Under the pieces are notes generated by a model that had not been told where the DNA came from, searched no databases, and saw only the letters and a list, made by a program, of their open reading frames with translations. Made by a program: the position numbers and the translations under genes. A DNA stretch of 64,000 bases. Source: Pythium myriotylum. Lineage: Eukaryota > Oomycota > Peronosporomycetes > Pythiales > Pythiaceae. The stretch lies in assembly GCA_023091665.1 (NCBI GenBank), contig JALJCQ010000016.1:1302001-1366000 (forward strand), given 5' to 3'. This document shows positions 1 to 9,474 of the stretch, one piece after another. The first letter of the stretch is position 1; every line of letters begins with the position of its first letter.

Positions 1-389
1 CAGGTGAATGAAGACAGTGAGGAGACATACCGAGCTTCTTGACGTAGGCGTCGCGAGTCTTGGTCGAGTTGTTGGTCTAACCAGCGCATTTAGACCGTCA
101 TGAGCCAAATCTAACCATGCGTCTAACCGCCGACTAAATCGAGATAGTCGCACCACAAATATCACGCGCTTGCCCAGCGAGCGCAGCAGCGCTACCATCT
201 CTTTGGCGCCCGCGATCGCCGCGTCGCCGCGCCACAACACTGCGCCTTTCGTTAGTCTCTTCGGTCTCACCAGGTCACATAATCGCCCACATCAGACTAA
301 CCTCCGTCGCAGTCTAAAAGGAACGCGTCTAACCCGTCGATCCACGGTTGGAACGCGTCTAACGTGAGCTTCGGCGGCGGCGTCGTCAT
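1..389 (-). CDS. HAD-family phosphatase (phosphoglycolate/4-nitrophenylphosphatase type), 5' part
   Basis: This gene starts at an ATG at 389 and runs off the left edge. Three small exons can be read: 302-389, 154-239 and 31-76, with introns 240-301 and 77-153 and a third intron beginning with GTATGT at 30. All splice sites are GT-AG and the phases agree (88 + 86 nt, then a codon-boundary junction). The joined protein shows the HAD nucleophile loop LLDCDGVLWRGD near residues 24-35 and the motif II region VIFVTNNSTKTRDAYVKKLG near 54-73. Both are hallmarks of the NagD-like cytosolic phosphatases that hydrolyse phosphoglycolate or small aryl phosphates. The cap and C-terminal parts lie outside the window, so substrate is unknown. 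Family assignment is secure; the exact product is inferred. Confidence 0.82.
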
Positions 390-454
390 GATGGCAGATT
401 CGATTTTTCACTTGTGACGCAACCAAGCAGCATTGCCAAAAAGCCTCCTTCTAG

Positions 455-573
455 TGACATATACGTCATTTCATGTCGCAGCAGCTAAAACCTCGTTTAA
501 GTGACATATCTCCGTGCAATGACATTATATGTCACTATGCTGATGATACCCTTCGTTCTTGTTGAAGTGACAT
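455..573. promoter_or_regulatory. Cluster of TGACAT elements upstream of the HAD phosphatase
   Basis: Between the phosphatase start (389) and the 3' end of the first transporter gene (745), the hexamer TGACAT occurs at 455-460, 502-507, 520-525 and 568-573, and inverted as ATGTCA at 529-534. The 520-534 pair forms a short palindrome, and an ACGTCA half-site follows the first copy. The rest of 390-744 shows nothing coding. A cis-regulatory role for the phosphatase is inferred from position and repetition only. Confidence 0.45.
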
Positions 574-744
574 CCCACGTTTCCTGAGCCAAAGTCAACT
601 CATGAGCCTTTTCACTCGTGCTCATTGATCTCGTTACTGTGCTAGTGCTCTCCTAGTACAGCAGTCTCGTTGATGGTTTGCGATAAACATTTCGTCTCCT
701 TAGATTACAGGTTTGCAGAGTTCTAAAATATTGTACTGGTAAGG

Positions 745-2499
745 CTAGCAACCGTCACCGCCGGCGATCTTGAGGCACGATGTCGTCGACATGACGCTCA
801 GCACGTGCACCGCGATGCTCCACAGCAGGCTCACGACCAGCACGCCGACGAGCCAGGCACCCGTGCGCTTGGCTGGGCTGCTGTGCTTGTGTTTCCAGGC
901 GCGAGCCTCTTGCGCATTGCGTGGCAGCACCCAGAGCCACATGAGCGACGCGAGCTGCCCGATGTACGCAAAGAGGAAGACGGTGGTGGTGTCGGCACGC
1001 ACGGAGTCCGTGTCACGGAGAATGTCGTCGTTGCTGATAGTGAAGGGCGCGTCGATGACCTTGGTGATGCCGGCGCCGAGAGACATGGCCACGAACGCCA
1101 CGGCCGTGACGAGCTCGCGCGTGATGGCCTCGGTGCCTGGATCAGCGATCTCGCCGAGAATGACGTTGAGGATCATGTACTCGAGCGCGGATGGCAGCGC
1201 CTCGATCACGGGCAGTCCGATCCAGAGCCACTGGCTTCGCACGACGTCCCAGATCGTCAGCAGCGTCAGGATGCAGTCGAGCACGAGGATGAGCACGTTG
1301 GCCATGACAATGAGTCGTAGGTGGTTGATGGCCAGGCCTTTCTTCTCAGCCAATGTCACCGCCGCGACGACGCCGACGATCATGGCAAAGTTCCACGTGT
1401 TGTCGTAGAACGGCATGACTCCGATCCAGTAGAGCGTGATCGGGTCCACAGGCGTGGCGCTCGTGCCACTCATGACGCCGCCAGCGAAGCGGCACGCGAT
1501 CACGACGTTGATGGCTCGGTGCTGGAAGACGTTCCAGACAGTGCGCAGCGCGTCCGGCAGTGGACATCGCTCGGCGGAGGCTTCTTCGACCATGAACAGC
1601 GCGAAAAACATGGGGATCGAGCACACGATCGCCACTACGAGCATCACTTGGTTGTACGAGAGTGTGAAACTAAAGTCTCCGTTGTACTGCGGGCCGTTCA
1701 TGGCGACGGCCATGAAGAGCAGCGCGAGTAGCATGGCGATGAAGCGTCTCGTGGTCACCGCCGACACGAACGGCGAGTCCTCGCCTGGCTCGGGTGCCGG
1801 GAAGTGTTGGGTGGCGACCTGATCTATCAGCGCGTCGGCGGCAACGTCAGCGATGACGTACCCGAGCGTGGCGACCACCATGAACATGATGTACATGGCG
1901 CCGTGGGCGGGCGCGCTCTGGTTCAGTCCGGCGATCTCCTCTGCTGTGAGTTGGCTGAGCGCTCCGACGACAGTGAGGTCTGCAAAGTACGGGCTCGGGA
2001 TGTCGATGAAGTAGATGGCGCCGAGTGCGAGGCACGCAATGGCCCAGCCGAGCACGAGAAACGGGCGATACTGGTTGCCTCGAATAGGCGGCGCGCAGTC
2101 CATGAGCACGCGAAGTATCGGTCGGAAGACCCATGGGAAAGAGAGCAATGCACGCGCCGACAGCGTCTGAGTGCCTTCCATGTTGAGGTAAGCTGTGAGG
2201 AACGGGTAGATCGTGAGAGGCAGCGTCGTGGAGACGAAGCCGATCACGACGCCGTGCACGACGAGCCCGGCCCACCGCGGGTCGGTCAGCGGCACACCCT
2301 GCACATCCGAGATTCGTTCTGCCTCGTCGTCACCGAGGATCGTGATCTGGTCAAGCGAGTCGTGCTTGGGCGTCGTGGGCAGCGCGCCCTTGGGCGTGGT
2401 CTTGTCCTGGTAATCGGACGAGGCCTCCGAGTATCGTTCGCTGCGCCTCGAGACTCGACCGATGATGTCGAGCGCGACGGGATCCATGAGCGAGTTCAT
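745..2499 (-). CDS. BT1/FBT-like membrane transporter, array copy 1
   Basis: A single-exon, 584-residue multi-pass protein with about twelve predicted membrane segments after a hydrophilic N-terminal tail of about 75 residues. The family resemblance to folate-biopterin transporters (BT1, a branch of the major facilitator superfamily) rests on the block PWVFRPILRVLMDCAPPIRG, the following RPFLVLGWA and the DVAADALI segment. Substrate cannot be told from sequence; folate or pteridine carriage is only the family label. The ATG at 2499 was chosen because MNSLMDPVALDI aligns with the starts of the paralogues; the upstream frame extension begins only at TTG. The protein ends TTSCLKIAGGDGC, the array-wide two-cysteine tail. 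It is closest to copy 2 by eye. It is the 3'-most gene of the array, next to the HAD phosphatase promoter. Confidence 0.8.
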   Translation of the reverse strand: MNSLMDPVALDIIGRVSRRSERYSEASSDYQDKTTPKGALPTTPKHDSLDQITILGDDEAERISDVQGVPLTDPRWAGLVVHGVVIGFVSTTLPLTIYPFLTAYLNMEGTQTLSARALLSFPWVFRPILRVLMDCAPPIRGNQYRPFLVLGWAIACLALGAIYFIDIPSPYFADLTVVGALSQLTAEEIAGLNQSAPAHGAMYIMFMVVATLGYVIADVAADALIDQVATQHFPAPEPGEDSPFVSAVTTRRFIAMLLALLFMAVAMNGPQYNGDFSFTLSYNQVMLVVAIVCSIPMFFALFMVEEASAERCPLPDALRTVWNVFQHRAINVVIACRFAGGVMSGTSATPVDPITLYWIGVMPFYDNTWNFAMIVGVVAAVTLAEKKGLAINHLRLIVMANVLILVLDCILTLLTIWDVVRSQWLWIGLPVIEALPSALEYMILNVILGEIADPGTEAITRELVTAVAFVAMSLGAGITKVIDAPFTISNDDILRDTDSVRADTTTVFLFAYIGQLASLMWLWVLPRNAQEARAWKHKHSSPAKRTGAWLVGVLVVSLLWSIAVHVLSVMSTTSCLKIAGGDGC

Positions 2500-3499
2500 G
2501 TTGGCGACTGGGGAGAGAGAGCGAGCGAGCGAGCCCTCAATCTCCAACTGCCGCGAGAGACGCCGGCTGGAAAGCCAACCCGCTCGTCCTATGAGAAGCT
2601 AGCGTCAACTCGCGCAGCGACGGGGCGTCGATTTGTCGCGCTGGACTCGGCGACTTAGCACCAGCCACTCAGTTAGCACAACTTCGCCCTCGCTCCTACT
2701 GCATTAGATAGCGGAGACCTTCCTGAGACAGGGTCGCTCTCCCTGAACATGGTGGCTGCTTGCGACATTCACTCGCATGGGTGAGACACCAGCCTGACTC
2801 TTGGGGGTTCTGGTCACCATCCTGTTGTCGTCCCATCGGCCGTGAGCCCCATCGGGCCGACTTGTCAAGTGCTGCAGTTCTGGATGGTGCACTAGACAAC
2901 CCATCAATACCGGTATCCTCCACAGTCCGATGAACTGGCTCCGGGTGCTTTCTGGCGAAACGAGTGTGTTTCGCAGTCAGTGTGATCTTCTATTCTTCTC
3001 CGTTGTGCAGTTGCTTGCGAAGGTTTCACGATCAGCGCTGAGTGGTCGCCGAGTGGCCACCCACGCTGAGTCCCGGCAGATGTCTGGTTCGGTTTCTGCT
3101 GCGGCATAATCGCGCCGAGTGTACTCATGATTGCGCTGAGTCGCTCTCTTAATTCCCGCCGTCGACATCAACACTCTTGTGCATCCCACAGGAATTCCTG
3201 CCACGACTTCAACCTCGTTTACTCGCTGAACCATCCAAGTGGATTACCCTCTGAAGAGTATTACGCTGGCGCTGAAAAAGTCTTCTCGCAGTAATCGGCT
3301 TCCAGAAGCTCTCCTGCTGGTCATGGTCACAATGACATGGAGGGCAGGAAGATTGGTAATCTCGCAATGACCAAAGCCACTTCTTCAGTCCGGCTGAGCG
3401 GGATAGACAGCCTCGCTTCTTCAAAGGAGGAGATCACATGACTCATGAATCTATTCAAGATCGTTCTCAATTCCTCCCGCGTGCTGAAGTTGCCGCGTA
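2500..3499. other. Intergenic spacer between transporter copies 1 and 2
   Basis: A 1.0 kb spacer that should contain the promoter of copy 1. Directly upstream of the start is a GA/CT-rich stretch (2514-2534). Frames are short and broken, and I see no second gene, RNA gene or clear repeat. Confidence 0.5.
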
Positions 3500-5233
3500 T
3501 CAACAGCCGTCACCTCCAGCGATTCGCAGACACGACGTAGACGAAATGACTGAGAGCACGTGGGTCGTGAGGCTCCAGAGCACACTCACGACGAGCACGC
3601 CGACAAGCAGGCCGCCGAGGCGCTTGGACGAGCTCGTGTGCGTCTCTTTCCACCGACGAGCCTCGTCACCGTGGCGTGGGAGTACACGTAGCCAGAGCAA
3701 CGACAGCAGCTGACCGACGTACGCAAAGAGAAACACCACCATCGCGTCGACACGCACATTGTGCGAGTCACGGAGGATGTCTTGGTTCGAGAGGTGAAAC
3801 GGCTCGTCGATGAGCTTGGTGATCACTACGCCGAGCGACGTCGCGACGAAAGACACTGCCATCACGAGCTCCCGGGTGAGGCCTTCCATACCTGGATCAG
3901 CTATCTCGCCGAGGATCACGTTGAGAATAAGATACTCTAGCGCGGACGGCAGCGCCTCGAGCACAGGGAGTCCAATCCAGAGCCACTGGCTACGCACGAC
4001 GTCCCAGATCGTGAACATGGTGAGCGTGCAGTCGATCACGAGAATGAGCACGTTGGCGATGACGATGACCCGGAGGTGATTGATAGCCCAACCTTTTTTC
4101 TCGGCGAGGAGGACCAAGAAGACGACCACAACGACTGCGCCGAAGCTCATAGCGTTGTCATTCATTGGCTGGACATTAGCCCAGTAGAGTGCAATGGGCC
4201 CGACGGGCGTTGCACTTGTACCGCTCAGCACACCGCCGAGGAAGCGGCTCGCAATCACGACGTTCACCGCACGGCTCTGGAAGACATCCCAGATTGAGCG
4301 CAAGCTCGCGCTCAAGGAACTTCGCTGCGTTGGACAGCCTTCTACTAGGAACATCCCGAAGAGGAAGGGTACCGAGCTCACAATGCCCGTGATGAACATG
4401 GCTTCGTTGTACGAGAGCGTGAAGTCGAAGTCGCCGTTGTAGGCGACGCCGCTCATGCCGACGCCCATGAAGGCAAACGCCGCTAGCATTGCCACGATGC
4501 GAGGGGCTGTCACGGCCGATTCAAGCGGTGACGTACTCGACGGCCCACTCGGCGGGAAGTAGCGGAACGCGATCTGCTCGATCAGCGCGTCGGCCGCGAT
4601 GTCAGCGACCACGAAGCCGACCGTCGCGACAGTCATGAGCAATATGTACACGCCACCATGCGAGGGTGCATCCAGATTCACGAGTGCAAGTTCGGTCAAG
4701 TTCATATCCACGAGAGGCTTGAGAGGCGGCGTGCGGTCGTGGAAAAATGGTCGAGGGATCTCGATGAAGTAAATCGCACCGAGCGAGATGCACGTAACGA
4801 ACCAGCCGAGCACGAGGAACGGTCGGTGCTGGCTGGAGCCGAGCGCTGGTGTACAGTCCATGAATGCCCGGAAGAAAGGCCGAAAGATCCACGGGAAGGA
4901 GAGTAGCGCACGAGCCGAGAGGGTCTGGGTGCCGTCCATGTTGAGGTAGGCCGTGAGGAACGGGTACACGGTGAGCGGAACCACCGACGAGACAAAGCCG
5001 ACTGCGATGCTGTGTACGACGAGTCCAGCCCATCGCGGATCAATTAGTGAGACTCGAACGGGCTTTTCCTGAGGTTTTAGGTCAGTATCGCTCTGGTGAT
5101 CGGCGTAGTGAGAGACCGTCGCCTTGGGTGTCGGGCGGTCGAGGTAGTGCGTGTACGGCTCGGCGTACTGCTCGCTGCGCCTGGAGACTCGGTCGACGAT
5201 ATCGAGCGTTGCTGGGTTGATGAACTGGTTCAT
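3500..5233 (-). CDS. BT1/FBT-like membrane transporter, array copy 2
   Basis: A single-exon, 577-residue member of the array. The start is set at the ATG at 5233 (MNQFINPATLDIVDRVSRR), which matches the N-terminus of copy 4; the 58 further codons upstream begin with GTG and look like 5' untranslated sequence. The tail region has the SRRSEQYAEP signature shared with copies 1, 3 and 4, followed by the RWAGLVVHS entry into the first membrane helix. The C-terminus SSTSCLRIAGGDGC is nearly the same as in copy 1, so copies 1 and 2 look like a recent local duplication. No frameshift or stop is present. Function as a solute carrier is inferred from the family fold. Confidence 0.8.
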   Translation of the reverse strand: MNQFINPATLDIVDRVSRRSEQYAEPYTHYLDRPTPKATVSHYADHQSDTDLKPQEKPVRVSLIDPRWAGLVVHSIAVGFVSSVVPLTVYPFLTAYLNMDGTQTLSARALLSFPWIFRPFFRAFMDCTPALGSSQHRPFLVLGWFVTCISLGAIYFIEIPRPFFHDRTPPLKPLVDMNLTELALVNLDAPSHGGVYILLMTVATVGFVVADIAADALIEQIAFRYFPPSGPSSTSPLESAVTAPRIVAMLAAFAFMGVGMSGVAYNGDFDFTLSYNEAMFITGIVSSVPFLFGMFLVEGCPTQRSSLSASLRSIWDVFQSRAVNVVIASRFLGGVLSGTSATPVGPIALYWANVQPMNDNAMSFGAVVVVVFLVLLAEKKGWAINHLRVIVIANVLILVIDCTLTMFTIWDVVRSQWLWIGLPVLEALPSALEYLILNVILGEIADPGMEGLTRELVMAVSFVATSLGVVITKLIDEPFHLSNQDILRDSHNVRVDAMVVFLFAYVGQLLSLLWLRVLPRHGDEARRWKETHTSSSKRLGGLLVGVLVVSVLWSLTTHVLSVISSTSCLRIAGGDGC

Positions 5234-6525
5234 GCTGCTGTAGTGCGAGTGTGAGTGAGGGTGTTCGCGTGTGGAGGACGCAGAGAATGCGGAGACGACT
5301 TGCAAGGGGTAGAATTGAGAGCGAGTCTTGTCGCACATAACCGGTACTCCAGTGGCGCCAATATGTGAATGCTTATTAAGACAATGGTGCGATTCTTCGT
5401 TCAACACGTGAGAGCAATGGTTCTCGTATTGTCAAAGAGGGGTGCCGGTCAGCTGTCTTGCTTTTGTGGGACAGATAGGTTGGTCGCGCAGCTCCAAGCT
5501 TTGGACTGAACTTGATCTGGTGTTTGACACAAGACAACGCTGCTAGAGAGGTGTGATTGGTACAGCTTCAGCCATTTAGCAAGAGAACGTCTGTCTCACT
5601 TGCCTCAGCTCGTCTAATAGGTGGACAGAGCCCGGACATGGACTCAACTCTTGGCTGTTTGTGCGAGATGTTTGGTCCTAGCAGTAAATGGTGTGTTTTA
5701 GGGGTCGGACTACGGTATCGAGTTCATCAGCACAGACACTCACGATCACTGTGTGAAAGTCTTTACATTTCACTGTGGCTGATAGAAGCGAAGAAACCAA
5801 TTTTGATCAACATACCGCTTTCAGCAGACAAACTGATCTCGTACAATTTCATACGGGATCACTGCCTTTTAGAATCCGACCCAATGCGAAATCACATTTG
5901 TTGTGCACTGCTCGTGCCCACGCGAAAACGACCCTATCGCCAGTGGACAATACGATTCAGAAACAGTTGCCAGACTGATGACTATTCACTTTGATGACGG
6001 CTCCGATTGATAACACTCGGAGTGTTCCTCTTCACAAATTTGGATTAGCGACAGTGCCTGGAGAAATGCGTGTAATTCTCGGTTACAGTTCGGTTCCCAA
6101 TCCGCTTATGCTGTAGACATACAGACTCAACTCGAGCGTAATAGCACTTGGCATGAGCATTATGTTTCGTCTGTTGATTGACACACGGCTGATCATGCAT
6201 TGGGCCCAACCCGTGGGAACCGTTCTCAACAGTAAGCAAATGATTGAGTCCACGGACTAGGGCCCTTGATCACTGTGGTGAGCGGGTTCCTTCGTCCCAA
6301 AGACGCCACCACCATGGGTGCCATGATACTTCCAATACGTGAAACAACGCAGACCTACAGCGAAAAGTAGGAGAAGTTGGCAACACACGACTGCCCACAG
6401 CGAGTTGGCCCTATGGATAACTTCATATGGGGGTGCTACGATAATAACAGGATTGAACGGGGTGATGATTTGGATGAAGTCCTATGGCTCAATTTCTATG
6501 GCATACTTATTAGCACAAAATAATA
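5234..6525. other. Intergenic spacer between transporter copies 2 and 3
   Basis: A 1.3 kb spacer. The open stretch at 5557-5994 on the plus strand has no recognisable domain and no paralogue in the array. AT-rich sequence increases toward 6510. I can support no gene here beyond a presumed promoter for copy 2. Confidence 0.45.
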
Positions 6526-8289
6526 TTAATCACACCCACTCGCTCCTGCGATCCACAGGCACGACGTGGACGCATTGACTGAGAGAATATGGATCGCAAC
6601 GCTTCCACACAGGCTAAGTAGGAGCACGACCATGAGCGCCGCTCCCAGTGGCGTGGATCGTGCCGTGTGTCGGATCTTCCACTCGCGCGCCGCGTTCTCG
6701 TGGCGGGGAAGCACGTACAACCAGGCGATGGAAAGCAGTTGGGCTCCGTACGCGATGAGAAACGTGGCTGTTGCATCGCCACGGACGTTGTCCGTATCCC
6801 GGAGAATATCGTCGTTCGACACATGGAAAGGAGCGTCGATGAGCTTGGTGGCCACGATGCCGAGTGATCCGGCGAGAAACGACACGGCGGTCACGATTTC
6901 TCTTGTGAGGTCTTTCGAGTCAGGGTCGGCGATCTCACTGACGATCACATTGAGGATTAGAAACTCGAGAGCTGACGGGAGTGACTCCATCACAGGGAGC
7001 CCGATCCAAAGCCATTGAGTTCTTAGAACGTTCCAGATCGTAGACATGCTCAGTGTGCAGTCGATAGCAAGGACCGCGAGGTCAGCAAAGATGATGAGCT
7101 TGAGATAGTCGAGCGCCCAGCCTTTCTTCTCAGCGTAGCGGATACCAGCGATGACGGCCGAGATCGCAACGAAACTGACGACGTTGTCGTTGAGGGGCTG
7201 GATGCCGGCCCAGTAGTACGCGATCGGTGTTACGGGGATGGCGCTCATTCCACCGAGAATGCCGCCGGCGAATCGACAGCCGATGAGAAGGTTAAGTCCG
7301 CGGTGTTGGAAGATGGACCAGACCATCTGCAAAAAGCCGAGGAATGAACCACGCTTGGTCGATTGCTCGCCGATCATGAAGAACGCGAAGGGCATCGGGA
7401 TCGCCGCGACGATGCCGCCGATCAACATGACGTCGTTGTAGCTGAGCGTAAAGTCGAAGTCGCCGCCGTAATTCTCTCCACTCATTCCAAAACCCATGAA
7501 GAGAAACGCACAAAGCATGGCGGCGAGGCGAGCGTGAGTCATGGCGTCAACGAATGGCGAATCGGCGCGCGGATCTAATTGCGGGAAGTGCTCGTTCGCG
7601 ATCTGCTGGACAAGCACGTCGGACGCCACGTCAGCGAGCACAAAGCCGACCGTCGCGACGGCCATGAGCATCACATACACGGCGCCATTCGTCGGCGCAT
7701 CTAGGTTCATCGTCGCCAGTTCGGCCTGTGTGACTTCCCCCATAGGCTTGGACTTCATTGATTCGTGTGGGAAGAACGGGTCCGGAATCTCCGTCGCGTA
7801 CGCGGTGCAGAGCCCGAAGGTCGTGACGGCCCAACCAAGAGCTAGAAATGTCCGGTACCGGTACGAACCGATGGCGGGTGTGCAGGCAATCACGGCCTGA
7901 AACAACGGACGCAAGACCCAAGGTACGACGAGAAGCGCGCGCGCCGAGAGCGTCTGTGTGCCTTCCATGTTGAGGTACACCGTCAAGAACGGGTACACCG
8001 TGAGCGGAAGTATGGTAGAAACGAAACCGATCGCGATGCTGTGCACGGTGAGCCCTGCCCACCTCGGGTCGGTGAACGAGACGCGAACTCGATCGTCCGG
8101 CTTGGTCTCCGTTAAATGGATCGTAGTCGTATTGTCATGGTCGCCTTGGCTGGCGCTGTTCGTGGACACGGGCTGTGTTCTGGGCGTCGAATGGTCTTGG
8201 TAGTGTGAGGATGACGACGAGTGGCGCTCGCTGCGCCGCGAAAGGCGGTCGACGGCGCTGAGTGTGGCGGGGTGTGTGAGGCGAGTCAT
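6526..8289 (-). CDS. BT1/FBT-like membrane transporter, array copy 3
   Basis: A single-exon, 587-residue transporter, the longest intact copy because of an expanded polar N-terminal tail (SSSSHYQDHSTPRTQP and following residues). The ATG at 8289 gives MTRLTHPATLSAVDRLSRR, aligned with the other copies; two further codons upstream begin with TTG. The central block AYYWAGIQPLNDNVVSF and the IRYAEKKGWALDYLKLII stretch are shared almost word for word with copy 4, marking the two as sister genes. The C-terminal loop reads CLWIAGASGC, so a Gly of the usual IAGG is replaced by Ala while both cysteines are kept. The reading frame is intact. Confidence 0.8.
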   Translation of the reverse strand: MTRLTHPATLSAVDRLSRRSERHSSSSSHYQDHSTPRTQPVSTNSASQGDHDNTTTIHLTETKPDDRVRVSFTDPRWAGLTVHSIAIGFVSTILPLTVYPFLTVYLNMEGTQTLSARALLVVPWVLRPLFQAVIACTPAIGSYRYRTFLALGWAVTTFGLCTAYATEIPDPFFPHESMKSKPMGEVTQAELATMNLDAPTNGAVYVMLMAVATVGFVLADVASDVLVQQIANEHFPQLDPRADSPFVDAMTHARLAAMLCAFLFMGFGMSGENYGGDFDFTLSYNDVMLIGGIVAAIPMPFAFFMIGEQSTKRGSFLGFLQMVWSIFQHRGLNLLIGCRFAGGILGGMSAIPVTPIAYYWAGIQPLNDNVVSFVAISAVIAGIRYAEKKGWALDYLKLIIFADLAVLAIDCTLSMSTIWNVLRTQWLWIGLPVMESLPSALEFLILNVIVSEIADPDSKDLTREIVTAVSFLAGSLGIVATKLIDAPFHVSNDDILRDTDNVRGDATATFLIAYGAQLLSIAWLYVLPRHENAAREWKIRHTARSTPLGAALMVVLLLSLCGSVAIHILSVNASTSCLWIAGASGCD

Positions 8290-9474
8290 GTGCAAAAGTG
8301 GCCGAACGAATGACTACTCAGGCTGAACGATGACAGGAAGAGACCAAGTGGAGCGGCTACCGTCATCATCTAGCGACCCCATCAGACCAACTAGAAAGAA
8401 GCCCGAGTGCAAACATGGCGGTGGAGTGGTTGAGTCAAGCGTCATCTTGCGCATAGCAAGGCCATTGCAATGATGATTCTGCTGGTGTGTTTTGAGACAG
8501 GGGCAAGAAGTAGAAGTAATCGACCATGGAAGATGAAAAATCAACTTCTTTGATGAATACACAGCCCAAAATGGATTGATTTGCTGGACATTTCTTTTTC
8601 AGCATACTTGCTTGTCTTCTGGTTGGTCAATCTTACCACCACGACGTACAGTTTGACTAGTTTAGACATGTATAATATGACATTAGGGAAGGGAGTAAAC
8701 ATGAGAAATGATGACAATATTTGTGCACATTGTCGAGCCAGTCACAATCCCCGTTGTTTCGTCGCCTTGGCCACCATCGGCGAGACCATCAGCTCCACCA
8801 ATCGACATTCGTCATCAACGAGCCCACGAGCAAGTAGACACACCCACCGACGTCCGTGTCTATATAGGACAAATTCATCAGACTGCTCTCTCACGAGAGA
8901 TTCCTAATCACGAAAGCCCCTCCTGGAACCGAGACCAGAGATGCACTCAGTGATGGAAGGGGGATGCTCTTTAACGTCTCCCACCCAAAGGACAAATCCA
9001 ATGGACCTCGTCTGTTTCAGAGACTGAGGATTTAGTGACCGCGAAAGACTCAGTTGCTTGATCGGTCGCTGTGGTCAAACGGAGACCACGTTGAAGTGCC
9101 CCAGGATTGACCAACAGACTCAACTCGCGTAGGCTTGCGCGACCGTCTCATAATTTGTTTGGTCGGGTAGTTTGACACAAAAACCACTCGCAAAACCCAT
9201 TGAAAGTCGCTTACGGCACGAGTTTGTGGCCTCCGGCGACAGTAATCAACCCAGTGAGTCCACTCCGCTTGCTCTGGAAAGGACAAACGCCACTGTTTCG
9301 AGAGCAATAAAATAATTGAACCCACGAAGTGACTAACTCGGAAAACAAATTATTTTTCTCGTGACGACTCTCCGAGCTCCTCATGTGCGCGGAAACTGAC
9401 CAGAAGGCAATTGCACTCAAGACAGTGCATCCGTTGCAACACCCAAATGACGGTATAATTAGAATTGAGAATTA
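8290..9474. other. Intergenic spacer between transporter copies 3 and 4
   Basis: A 1.2 kb spacer presumed to hold the promoter of copy 3. Only short, unconvincing frames are present on either strand, and no repeat or RNA gene was recognised. Confidence 0.45.

Noticed and set aside
320..365. Repeated GAACGCGTCTAAC words near the left end
   Set aside because: They are the coding repeat LDAF in exon 1 of the HAD phosphatase, not a mobile-element or regulatory repeat.
2500..2547. N-terminal extension of transporter copy 1, and similar extensions of copies 2, 3 and 7 and of several other genes
   Set aside because: They begin with TTG or GTG and do not align with paralogues; the first in-frame ATG that matches the family was used.
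770..2658. Long open frames on the plus strand opposite transporter copy 1, and similar ones opposite the other copies
   Set aside because: They are antisense shadows of GC-rich coding sequence: composition is Arg/His/Asp-rich, there are no domains, and the pattern repeats at matching positions opposite each paralogue.
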